Source: HGM11368 sp051883415
GTDB taxonomy: Bacteria > Bacillota > Clostridia > Christensenellales > UBA3700
NCBI GenBank assembly: GCA_051883415.1
Contig: JBJETR010000069.1
Span: 1 to 6,203, forward strand
DNA: 6,203 bases
Direction: 5' to 3'
Shown: one piece after another, positions 1-6,160 of the stretch
How positions within the stretch are numbered: position 1 is the stretch's first letter
Layout: the number at the start of each line of letters is the position of its first letter
Translations under genes and position numbers: made by a program
Notes under the pieces: model-generated
Databases searched by the model: none
Seen by the model: the letters and a program-made list of their open reading frames with translations, nothing else
Told to the model about the DNA's origin: nothing

Positions 1-984
1 CTGCTCATCTTGTTCGTGGTGTGCTGTCTTATTGCAGTGCCTTTTGCTTTGCAGACCATTCCCGTCAAAGAATTTGACACGACTCTATCCGACTTCTATT
101 GCAATTGGATGAGCCATATCCCCGACGACGTGCTTATCAAAAATCTGGTCATTCCCGGTAGCCACGACTCGGGAACGGTAACGATGCCTTCGATAGGCTG
201 TACCCAAAATAGACATATCCAAGACCAAGTCAAGGCGGGTATCCGCTACTTCGACATCAGAGCCGCTAAGCAAGGCGACGACCTGGTTATATTCCACTCG
301 ATATTGCGTGGTGTGAGATTTGAGCCTATTGCGCAAGGGCTGTACGACTTTATCGTTGCCAACCCCAGCGAGTTTTTGATACTCGACTTCCAATACTTCG
401 AAAACAGCCAACAAATGATACACGATACGCTGAAGCGTATAGGGCTCGCCGACCTCGCCGTAGTCAATGATACCGATATGCCCGACTACGATTTCGTAGA
501 TGGGCTGACCGTGGGCGATATGCGTGGCAAAGTGCTCATTGTTTGGGGCGATAATAGCGACGTGGACTACGCTTTTAGACGCAACAACAATCTTTGCACC
601 GTCAAAAATTGCGTGCTTACTTCACCTTTTTATATCCTCTTGCACGGCATGCAAAGCCAAGACGTCATCGACAACATCTTGCCACTCTACTACAAGCGAT
701 ACAAAGAGTGGAACAAGGGCTTGTTCGTATTGCAATGCCAAATTACTTTTGGACCAAACTTGTACCAAAGAGAGGCTTCGCACAAGGACAACATGACGGC
801 TTACGTCAACTCGATAGCCTCAGATCCCGAAAAACTCAAATATATCAATATAGTGATGCGTGAGTACGCAGACGACTATATGGAAAAAATCAACTCTATC
901 TTGAGGCTTAATATAGCCAAGGGCTTTATCGATGAGTCCGACTCGATATATATTCAAAATACCTTGCCACCCGAGGTGGCGTGA
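1..984 (+). CDS. PI-PLC X-domain phosphodiesterase, 5'-partial
   Basis: This is a phosphatidylinositol-specific phospholipase C-like protein, cut by the left edge of the window. The reading frame is open from base 1, so the TTG at position 10 is probably not the real start. Counting from that TTG (324 residues), residues 1-15 plus the three before them form a hydrophobic stretch that reads as a signal peptide or membrane anchor, so the enzyme should act outside the cytoplasm. The X domain follows. IPGSHDSGT carries the first catalytic His (H52) and D53, IRYFDIR carries D82 and R84, and LVIFHS carries the second catalytic His (H96). EFLILDFQYF (about 121-130) is the usual following strand. In this family the two His residues perform acid-base cleavage of the phosphodiester bond, releasing diacylglycerol. 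The bacterial enzymes need no calcium, and no C2 or PH domain is visible here. The true substrate (PI, a GPI-like lipid or another glycolipid) cannot be read from sequence. The last residues (LPPEVA) lie in a hairpin. Confidence 0.85.
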   Translation: MLILFVVCCLIAVPFALQTIPVKEFDTTLSDFYCNWMSHIPDDVLIKNLVIPGSHDSGTVTMPSIGCTQNRHIQDQVKAGIRYFDIRAAKQGDDLVIFHSILRGVRFEPIAQGLYDFIVANPSEFLILDFQYFENSQQMIHDTLKRIGLADLAVVNDTDMPDYDFVDGLTVGDMRGKVLIVWGDNSDVDYAFRRNNNLCTVKNCVLTSPFYILLHGMQSQDVIDNILPLYYKRYKEWNKGLFVLQCQITFGPNLYQREASHKDNMTAYVNSIASDPEKLKYINIVMREYADDYMEKINSILRLNIAKGFIDESDSIYIQNTLPPEVA

Positions 985-990
985 GGTTTT
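961..990 (+). terminator. Hairpin spanning the stop codon of the PI-PLC gene, weak terminator candidate
   Basis: GCCACC (966-971) pairs with GGTGGC (975-980) around a CGA loop. ACCT (961-964) can pair with AGGT (984-987) outside an internal loop, and a short T run follows (987-990). The TGA stop at 982-984 lies inside the structure. The T tract is short, so termination would be weak. The hairpin could equally be the edge of the repeat block that follows. Confidence 0.3.
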
Positions 991-1002
991 GTCTGACGGC
1001 AA

Positions 1003-1098
1003 GTGACGTTGCCGGCTACGCCAACAGTGACGTTGTGACCTAAAGTCAAAGTGACGTGATTGACTCCGCCAACGGTGACGTTTTAGCAAGTACAAGAT
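1003..1098. repeat. Degenerate tandem repeat with 24-bp period, four units
   Basis: The heptamer GTGACGT starts at 1003, 1027, 1051 and 1075, exactly 24 bases apart each time. Units 1 and 3 also share CGCCAAC near their ends (about 17 of 24 positions agree); units 2 and 4 are more diverged. A further TGACGT at 1115-1120 is out of phase. Because 24 is a multiple of three, every frame yields an 8-residue periodic peptide. On the minus strand one frame reads as NVTVGGVN, HVTLTLGH, NVTVGVAG in succession, but a TAA stop sits immediately before it and there is no start codon. It is therefore best read as a non-coding repeat or the decayed remnant of a repeat-protein gene. Confidence 0.65.
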
Positions 1099-1141
1099 TT
1101 TTTCATTTCAATATTGACGTTTTGACTATATTTATGCCAAC

Positions 1142-1177
1142 AAAAAAGCCACGATTGCAATAATCGTGGCGATTTTT
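1142..1177 (-). terminator. Bidirectional intrinsic terminator downstream of ddh
   Basis: A perfect 9-bp stem, GCCACGATT (1148-1156) with AATCGTGGC (1162-1170), closes a 5-base loop. Read on the minus strand it is followed by six T residues (complement of 1142-1147), right after the ddh stop at 1190. Read on the plus strand it is followed by GATTTTT (1171-1177), so it can also stop transcripts running out of the PI-PLC gene. Confidence 0.9.
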
Positions 1178-1189
1178 ATTGATTGAATT

Positions 1190-2161
1190 CTACAGCAAAT
1201 GCGCTCTAAGCTCTTCGGGAGATTGTGGACTGAGCAAGCCGATTGGCACGTCGAAAACCGTTACGCAACCACTGCGTCCTTCCTTGGACATCTTGTAGAT
1301 TGCCCTAGCGTACGCCGTCAACACGCTACCCGTAAATTCGGGGTTGGAGTCGAGTTTGATATTGAGTTCCAATACGTGCTTTTTGTCGCTGTAGGTGTTA
1401 CCGCTTCTCAGCACTACTCCGCCGTGAGGAAGCTCGCTGTGATTGCGCTTCATCTCCTCCATGTCTATAAAGTGAACGGTGGTGTCGTAGTCGGCAAAAT
1501 AGTTGGGCATACTAACGATTTGCTCTCTAATCTTGTCCTTGTCAGCACCTTCTTGAGCCACTACGTAGCATTCTCTAACGTGCTTTTGTCTGGTGGTAAG
1601 CTGTGGATTGTCGCCCGCTCTCACCGCTTGCATAGCAGCCTCTACGGGTACGGTGTATTGTCTTGCGTCGACTACGCCCTCAATCCTTCTGATAGCGTCG
1701 GAGTGTCCTTGCGAAACGCCTTTGCCCCAAAACGTGTAATCATTGCCGTTAGGGAGCAAAGCACCGAACATCATTCTTGCCACCGAGAATAGTCCCGGAT
1801 CCCAACCTACCGAGATAATGCCGAGCTTTCCGCTCTCTTTGCCCGTCTTGTCCATGTTGGCAAAGTGCTCGGGTATCCTTGCGTGAGTGTCGAAAGAGTC
1901 CACCGTGTTGAAGTACTTTATCATTTCTACGCTTTGCTTAGGCAAATCGGTTGCCGAGCCTCCACAAAGTATCAAAACGTCAATTTTGTCCTTGTACTCT
2001 TGGATTTGGTCGATGCTTATCGCTTTGCCCGTTGCCGTTTCCACGTCCTTTCTGCGGGTAAAAATGCCCACCAATTCCATATCGCTGTTGTTGCTTACGG
2101 CGAGTTCTACACCTCTGCCGAGGTTGCCGTATCCCAAAATGCCGATTTTGATTTTTTGCAT
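1190..2161 (-). CDS. ddh: meso-diaminopimelate D-dehydrogenase
   Basis: This cytoplasmic enzyme reductively aminates L-tetrahydrodipicolinate with NADPH and ammonia to give meso-diaminopimelate in one step (EC 1.4.1.16). The product feeds lysine synthesis and peptidoglycan cross-linking. The protein has 323 residues, close to the usual length of about 326. The N-terminal Rossmann fold carries GYGNLGRG (10-17), and FTRR (34-37) is suited to holding the 2'-phosphate of NADPH. Family signatures follow in order: CGGSATDLPKQ (66-76), DSFDTH (88-93), SVGWDPGLFS (117-126), WGKGVSQGHSDA (145-156) and the C-terminal RAHLL. The ATG at 2161 is supported by AAGGAG (complement of 2169-2174) 7 bases upstream. 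The gene appears to be transcribed alone, with a candidate promoter just upstream, a terminator after its stop and another terminator separating it from the preceding gene. No truncation or missing motif is seen. Confidence 0.96.
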   Translation of the reverse strand: MQKIKIGILGYGNLGRGVELAVSNNSDMELVGIFTRRKDVETATGKAISIDQIQEYKDKIDVLILCGGSATDLPKQSVEMIKYFNTVDSFDTHARIPEHFANMDKTGKESGKLGIISVGWDPGLFSVARMMFGALLPNGNDYTFWGKGVSQGHSDAIRRIEGVVDARQYTVPVEAAMQAVRAGDNPQLTTRQKHVRECYVVAQEGADKDKIREQIVSMPNYFADYDTTVHFIDMEEMKRNHSELPHGGVVLRSGNTYSDKKHVLELNIKLDSNPEFTGSVLTAYARAIYKMSKEGRSGCVTVFDVPIGLLSPQSPEELRAHLL

Positions 2162-2189
2162 AAGTTTTCTCCTTGTTTTTTTCGATAAT

Positions 2190-2219
2190 ATTATTGCACA
2201 CGCCGTAGTCGGTACGCAA
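2190..2219 (-). promoter_or_regulatory. Candidate sigma-A promoter of ddh
   Basis: On the minus strand, TTGCGT (complement of 2214-2219) and AATAAT (complement of 2190-2195) are separated by 18 bases and lie about 30 bases upstream of the ddh start. The -10 matches consensus at 5 of 6 positions but the -35 only at 3 of 6. Its position between the upstream terminator and the ribosome binding site supports it. Confidence 0.4.
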
Positions 2220-2250
2220 CTATTTGAAAAATTTTTTTGATTTTTTAGCC

Positions 2251-2280
2251 AAAAAAATCCGCGCGTTTTGCACGGATTTT
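2251..2280 (-). terminator. Intrinsic terminator of the glycosyltransferase-acyltransferase gene
   Basis: The 11-bp stem is formed by 2254-2264 and 2270-2280, with one G-U wobble and a 5-base loop. Read on the minus strand, the 3' arm ends in TTTT and continues into three more T residues (2253-2251). It starts about 18 bases beyond the TAA stop at 2299-2301. An A/T-rich near-palindrome (2239-2259) follows in the direction of transcription and could form an alternative weak stem. Confidence 0.88.
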
Positions 2281-2298
2281 GGTATTATTAAGCATTGC

Positions 2299-4452
2299 TT
2301 AGTCTTGATTGTCTTGAGGCGTCTTAGCTGTTTCGCTGCTGCTTGACTCAATCGTATCTTGTTGCGAAGTAGCTTGCACATCTTCCGTTTGAACACATTC
2401 CGTCGGTTGAACTTGCGTGATATTGTCGCTAGGAGTTTGTTCCTCCGATTTGTCTTCCTTGCCCTTGAGTCCGTCAAGAATTTTACCTACGACTTGCTTT
2501 ACTTTGCCTATTTTTTTGGGTTGTTCTTCGCCGTTTTCTTCAGCCATTTGCTTGAGTTGGTATTTAGTCTTGAACTCGGTCGGTTTTTCTTTGCCCTCAA
2601 AATAATCTATGCTCATACCGTGATTGGAATTGTCGTAGAGATTTTTCATTGCCTTGACGGTTCTATCTTCCATATCCTTGTACATTTCTTTGCTAAATAG
2701 TTGCAAATTAGGATAGATTGGCTCGCCAACGGTTATGGTAGCACAAGGCTTGGAAGTAAAGCACAGCTTGTACAAGCCTCTTCTCTTACGCCAGCTGATA
2801 ACTATAGGAATGATAGGCACTTGGCTGTCGCACGCAATCTTAAATGCACCCTTATTAAGTTCTCTCAATCCCGCATAGTAGTTGATAAGATGCGCTTCGG
2901 CATAGACGTGCACAGTCTTGCCGTCTTTGAGCAAGGTGTTGATCTCGTGCTTGAATACTCTCGCCTCGGCAACGTTTTGCGGAGTCGGCACTGCCCCCAA
3001 GAATTTGAGTATCTTACCAGCCACCGGCATATTGAAAGTCTCGTATAACACGGTAAATTGTACCCTTCTAGGCCACAAGACAAGCGCATTCATTGCACAG
3101 TCGAGCAGATGCACGTGGTTGCTTACGCTTACTACGCCCTTGCCCTTGGCTTTTTTCAAGTTCTTCTTGCCCTTGATACGCAGTCCTAGATAAAACGTGC
3201 AAAATAGATAGAACACAGGTATGCCGATAAGATAATATAGCAAGCCCGACAATACGTATGAAACCTTGCTTTTGGAGACAAATTGTTTGCCTTTCTTTTT
3301 GGCTTCGTCGGTTTCCATTCTACGCTTTTCTTTGGCAGTGGATATCGCCTCTCTAAACATCTCTTCGGCTTTGTCGATAGAATAGGATACGTTGTATCTT
3401 TCGCCTTGAGCTACGTACTCTTTGCTCATCTGTTCCTTTTGCTCGGGATGCTCTATCCAATAGTCGATTTTGTCTGCAAGATCCTTTGGATTGCCCGCCT
3501 CAAATAGCGATCTCTCGTCCAAAGCGAATTGCGGGGTTGCCGACTTGGCAGAGTTGGCGATGATTGGTACTACTCCACACGTAAACGCCTCTATACATGC
3601 TATTGCCTCTATCTCTACGTCGGCTGCGTGCACGTAAAGGTCGGTATTGTGAAGTTGCTCGATGAGTTCTTCTTTGCTAAAAAATCCAAACTTGACGGGG
3701 TTGGTCAATAGGCTGTCCGCCAACTTCTTAAGTTTGTTATACGAAGGTCCTTTTCCAGCCAAAGTAAGATGAATCTTGTCGGCGTACTTGCTCATAGATA
3801 TCGCCTTGATAAGCACGTCTTGACGCTTTTCGTTAGCATATCTGCCTATCATCATAATATTGATATGCTCGGGATCGAGTTGTTTGTACTCGGCAGGCGG
3901 TTTAAAATCGTCGGACACGCCGTTGGATATGACGTGCATGTTGGCTTTGTAATTCCTATCCTGCAACTGCTTGGCAATAAATTGCGACGGACAATGTATG
4001 TGGTCAACTTTGTTGAAGAAGTTGTCTCTAAAATAGGCATAAAGCCATTTAACTGCAATGGAAGAATGCTTGAGTCCCGCATTGTAGGTAATATTCTCGG
4101 GTTGAACGTGAAAAGCCGCAGTAACGGGAATGCCCATTTGTTTGGCAACTTTGAGAGCCTTCTTCTCGAGTTTGAAAGGCATATACAGATGCACGATATC
4201 CGCACCGCTAAAAGCGTTGGTGAGGGTTTCGTAGTCCGGCTTACCAAATCTTACTTGTTGCAACATAGCAACTTCGGTGGCGATAGGCAAATATCTCTCG
4301 CCTACCTCATAGCAACCTTCGCCCTTGGCACCCGTTGCAACCACTCTGACCTCGTGCCCACGCTTCTTGAGCTCATCGACAAAGCGATGTGCCGACATAA
4401 CCGTTCCGTTGGTCATAAGGTCGTATAAATCTATAACTATTACTATTTTCAT
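2299..4452 (-). CDS. GT4 glycosyltransferase fused to PlsC-type acyltransferase
   Basis: This 717-residue two-domain protein probably makes an acylated glycolipid at the cytoplasmic membrane face. Residues 1 to about 375 are a GT-B fold, family GT4: NGTVMSAHRFVDELKKRGHEV-type N-terminus, H115 in FHVQPENI, SNGVSDDF (176-183), GRYANEKRQDVL (203-214) with R204 and K209 placed to bind donor phosphate, and the EX7E pair E280/E288. A charged linker (about 372-396) leads to a hydrophobic segment (about 397-424). The acyltransferase follows: NHVHLLD gives the HX4D motif (H446, D451), AEA (518-520, E519) replaces the usual PEG of motif III, and NKGAFKIA and VPIIPIVIS match the later blocks. Residues from about 640 are hydrophilic and Q/S/T/E-rich, probably disordered. 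The start is the ATG at 4452, not 4524, because of the ribosome binding site and promoter. Donor sugar and acceptor are unknown; the N-terminal half resembles diacylglycerol glucosyltransferases and PimA-like enzymes in general form. Confidence 0.88.
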   Translation of the reverse strand: MKIVIVIDLYDLMTNGTVMSAHRFVDELKKRGHEVRVVATGAKGEGCYEVGERYLPIATEVAMLQQVRFGKPDYETLTNAFSGADIVHLYMPFKLEKKALKVAKQMGIPVTAAFHVQPENITYNAGLKHSSIAVKWLYAYFRDNFFNKVDHIHCPSQFIAKQLQDRNYKANMHVISNGVSDDFKPPAEYKQLDPEHINIMMIGRYANEKRQDVLIKAISMSKYADKIHLTLAGKGPSYNKLKKLADSLLTNPVKFGFFSKEELIEQLHNTDLYVHAADVEIEAIACIEAFTCGVVPIIANSAKSATPQFALDERSLFEAGNPKDLADKIDYWIEHPEQKEQMSKEYVAQGERYNVSYSIDKAEEMFREAISTAKEKRRMETDEAKKKGKQFVSKSKVSYVLSGLLYYLIGIPVFYLFCTFYLGLRIKGKKNLKKAKGKGVVSVSNHVHLLDCAMNALVLWPRRVQFTVLYETFNMPVAGKILKFLGAVPTPQNVAEARVFKHEINTLLKDGKTVHVYAEAHLINYYAGLRELNKGAFKIACDSQVPIIPIVISWRKRRGLYKLCFTSKPCATITVGEPIYPNLQLFSKEMYKDMEDRTVKAMKNLYDNSNHGMSIDYFEGKEKPTEFKTKYQLKQMAEENGEEQPKKIGKVKQVVGKILDGLKGKEDKSEEQTPSDNITQVQPTECVQTEDVQATSQQDTIESSSSETAKTPQDNQD

Positions 4453-4457
4453 CGTTA

Positions 4458-4463
4458 CTCCTA
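4458..4463 (-). promoter_or_regulatory. Ribosome binding site deciding the start of the GT4-PlsC gene
   Basis: TAGGAG (complement of 4458-4463) lies 5 bases upstream of the ATG at 4452, whose product begins MKIVIVIDLYD, a typical GT-B first strand. The alternative ATG at 4524 would add 24 residues without family character and lies inside the promoter region. Confidence 0.85.
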
Positions 4464-4525
4464 CGTTATTTGGTCTACAAGTCGGTCTAATTGTCATATC
4501 TATGATATTGCCAAACTTGGACAAG

Positions 4526-4555
4526 ATTATAATAACATTGTAGTTGTATTGGCAA
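4526..4555 (-). promoter_or_regulatory. Sigma-A promoter of the GT4-PlsC gene
   Basis: On the minus strand, TTGCCA (complement of 4550-4555, 5 of 6 matches) and a perfect TATAAT (complement of 4526-4531) are separated by 18 bases. Transcription would start near 4519, leaving a leader of about 67 bases before the ATG at 4452. Confidence 0.75.
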
Positions 4556-4818
4556 GGTTTGCAATCCTTTTCGACGACTTTTTACAAATTTTACCATTAT
4601 TATACATTTTATTTACTTTAATTTTACTTATTTTTTACAATTTATAATATATAATTATTATAATGTTTATGCCAAATAATTACTTTTTATATTATAGAGC
4701 CAAGACCTCTGACTACGCAATTTGATATTATAAAAATTTTTGTAATCGATAGACGAAAATATTATCACACAAAAATCGCTTTTAATATGACATTTTCAAA
4801 AATATGTATCGCAAAAAA
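4556..4818. other. AT-rich divergent intergenic region, no gene seen
   Basis: This stretch between the two divergent promoters is dominated by A and T, most strongly at about 4590-4700. It holds no open frame with a plausible start, no RNA gene and no riboswitch that I recognise. One imperfect AT palindrome (4728-4745, TTATAAAAATTTTTGTAA) is present. The base composition suggests flexible or curved DNA that could bind regulators or nucleoid proteins, but no specific operator can be named. Confidence 0.5.
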
Positions 4819-4847
4819 TTGACATAATTCACGTGTTGTTGTATGCT
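4819..4847 (+). promoter_or_regulatory. Sigma-A promoter of guaA
   Basis: A perfect -35 TTGACA (4819-4824) is followed after 17 bases by TATGCT (4842-4847, 4 of 6 matches). Transcription would begin near 4854, leaving a leader of about 30 bases. That is too short for a purine riboswitch, so any control would act at initiation. Confidence 0.75.
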
Positions 4848-4882
4848 CAAAATATACCAACAAATACACAGGAGACGTATCT

Positions 4883-6160
4883 ATGAAGCAAGATATGATT
4901 GCAATCATTGACCTTGGCAGCGAAGAAAACTCCGCTATTGCCAGACTAATCAGAAGTTACGGCGTTTATAGTGAGATTTACGCTCACGATATTACGCTCG
5001 ACGCTCTCAAAAAGATGCCCAACGTCAAGGGCGTTATCCTCAACGGCGGTCCTAATAGAGTTGTTGACGGCGTAAAAATCGACGTCGCACAAGACCTATA
5101 CTCTATCGGCGTACCTTTTTTGGCAATAGACCACGACACCGACAAGTGTCCTCAAGGCAATGCCAGCGACATCAAGTCTTTTATCTTCGATACGTGCCGC
5201 TGTGATGCCAATTGGAATATGGACAACTTTATCCAAGACCAAGTAGAGCTTTTGCGTAAACAAATCGGCAATAAGAAAGTTTTGCTTGCCCTATCGGGTG
5301 GCGTTGACTCTTCAGTCGTTGCGGCTTTGCTCATCAAAGCTATCGGCAACCAACTCGTTTGCGTACACGTAAATCACGGTCTTTTGCGTAAAGGCGAGCC
5401 TGAACAAGTTATCAGAGTGTTTAGAGAAGAATTGGGCGCCAACCTCATCTACTCCGACTCTGTAGACAGATTTCTTGACAAGCTCGCAGGCGTAGAAGAT
5501 CCTGAGAAAAAGAGAAAGATTATCGGTGCGGAATTTATAAGAGTATTCGAAGAAGAAGCAAGAAAACTCGATGGCATCGACTTCCTCGCTCAAGGCACTA
5601 TATATCCCGATATCGTTGAGAGCGGTACTAAGACGGGTAAAGCAGTCAAGGCTCACCACAACGTAGGCGGACTGCCTGAAGACCTCAAATTCGAGCTCGT
5701 AGAGCCTCTCAAATACCTCTTCAAAGACGAGGTTAGAGCGTGTGGTAAGGCTTTGGGCTTGCCTGACGACATGGTTTACCGTCAGCCGTTCCCAGGTCCG
5801 GGACTTGGCGTAAGATGCTTGGGCGCTATCACTCGTGATAGACTCGAGGCAGTAAGAGAATCCGACGCTATCTTGAGAGAAGAATTCGCCAAAAACGGTC
5901 TTCAAGGTAAAGTATGGCAATACTTCACCCTCATCCCCGATACCAAGTCGGTAGGCGTGCGTGACAACGCTCGTTGCTATGATTGGCCGGTTATCATCAG
6001 AGCAGTCAACACCGTGGACGCTATGACGGCTACTATCGAGCATATCGATTGGGCTATCCTTGACAAAATCACTTCTCGTATCCTAAACGAAGTCAAGGGC
6101 GTCAACAGAGTTTGCTACGACCTCTCTCCAAAGCCAACCGCAACCATTGAATGGGAATAA
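4883..6160 (+). CDS. guaA: GMP synthetase with truncated, inactive-looking glutaminase domain
   Basis: GMP synthetase aminates XMP to GMP with ATP in purine synthesis. The ATG at 4883 has AGGAG (4870-4874) 8 bases upstream. The synthetase part is complete: P-loop SGGVDSS (138-144), VNHGLLRKGE (163-172), the lid-type segment DPEKKRKIIGAEFIRVFEEEA (about 206-226), AQGTIYPDIVESG (236-248), HHNVGG (258-263), RQPFPGPGL (300-308) and the C-terminal dimerisation domain ending KPTATIEWE. The protein is 425 residues, whereas ordinary GuaA has about 510-525. The missing 90-100 residues come from the N-terminal class I glutaminase. It keeps the first strands (IAIIDLGS, VILNGGP) but has AIDHDTDKCPQG where GICYGMQ with the nucleophilic Cys should be, then jumps straight to SFIFDTCRC, losing the FHPE His and Glu. 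The frame is clean, with no stop or frameshift. It probably uses free ammonia or a separate glutaminase partner. Confidence 0.93.
   Translation: MKQDMIAIIDLGSEENSAIARLIRSYGVYSEIYAHDITLDALKKMPNVKGVILNGGPNRVVDGVKIDVAQDLYSIGVPFLAIDHDTDKCPQGNASDIKSFIFDTCRCDANWNMDNFIQDQVELLRKQIGNKKVLLALSGGVDSSVVAALLIKAIGNQLVCVHVNHGLLRKGEPEQVIRVFREELGANLIYSDSVDRFLDKLAGVEDPEKKRKIIGAEFIRVFEEEARKLDGIDFLAQGTIYPDIVESGTKTGKAVKAHHNVGGLPEDLKFELVEPLKYLFKDEVRACGKALGLPDDMVYRQPFPGPGLGVRCLGAITRDRLEAVRESDAILREEFAKNGLQGKVWQYFTLIPDTKSVGVRDNARCYDWPVIIRAVNTVDAMTATIEHIDWAILDKITSRILNEVKGVNRVCYDLSPKPTATIEWE

Noticed and set aside
820..1095. 91-residue minus-strand frame with an RH-rich 8-residue periodicity
   Set aside because: It needs a TTG start without a clear ribosome binding site, overlaps the PI-PLC gene antisense, and its periodicity is explained by the 24-base DNA repeat.
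1003..1098. CRISPR array
   Set aside because: Only the 7-base core is constant and the rest varies with short spacing; true arrays have repeats of about 23-50 identical bases with unique spacers of similar length.
1199..1792. 197-residue open frame on the plus strand
   Set aside because: It is antisense to ddh, whose identity is certain; no motif of its own is seen.
3769..4428. 219-residue open frame on the plus strand
   Set aside because: It is antisense to the conserved GT4 domain and shows no family features.
4453..4524. N-terminal extension of the GT4-PlsC protein from an ATG at 4524
   Set aside because: The extension precedes a standard GT-B first strand, and the ATG lies at the promoter, essentially at or upstream of the predicted transcription start. 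The ATG at 4452 has a good ribosome binding site.
4848..4882. Purine riboswitch in front of guaA
   Set aside because: The predicted leader is only about 30 bases and neither it nor the upstream spacer shows the paired stems and conserved junction of purine aptamers.
5312..6043. 243-residue open frame on the minus strand inside guaA
   Set aside because: It is fully antisense to strongly conserved GMP synthetase sequence, has no recognisable motif, and reflects codon bias of the plus-strand gene.
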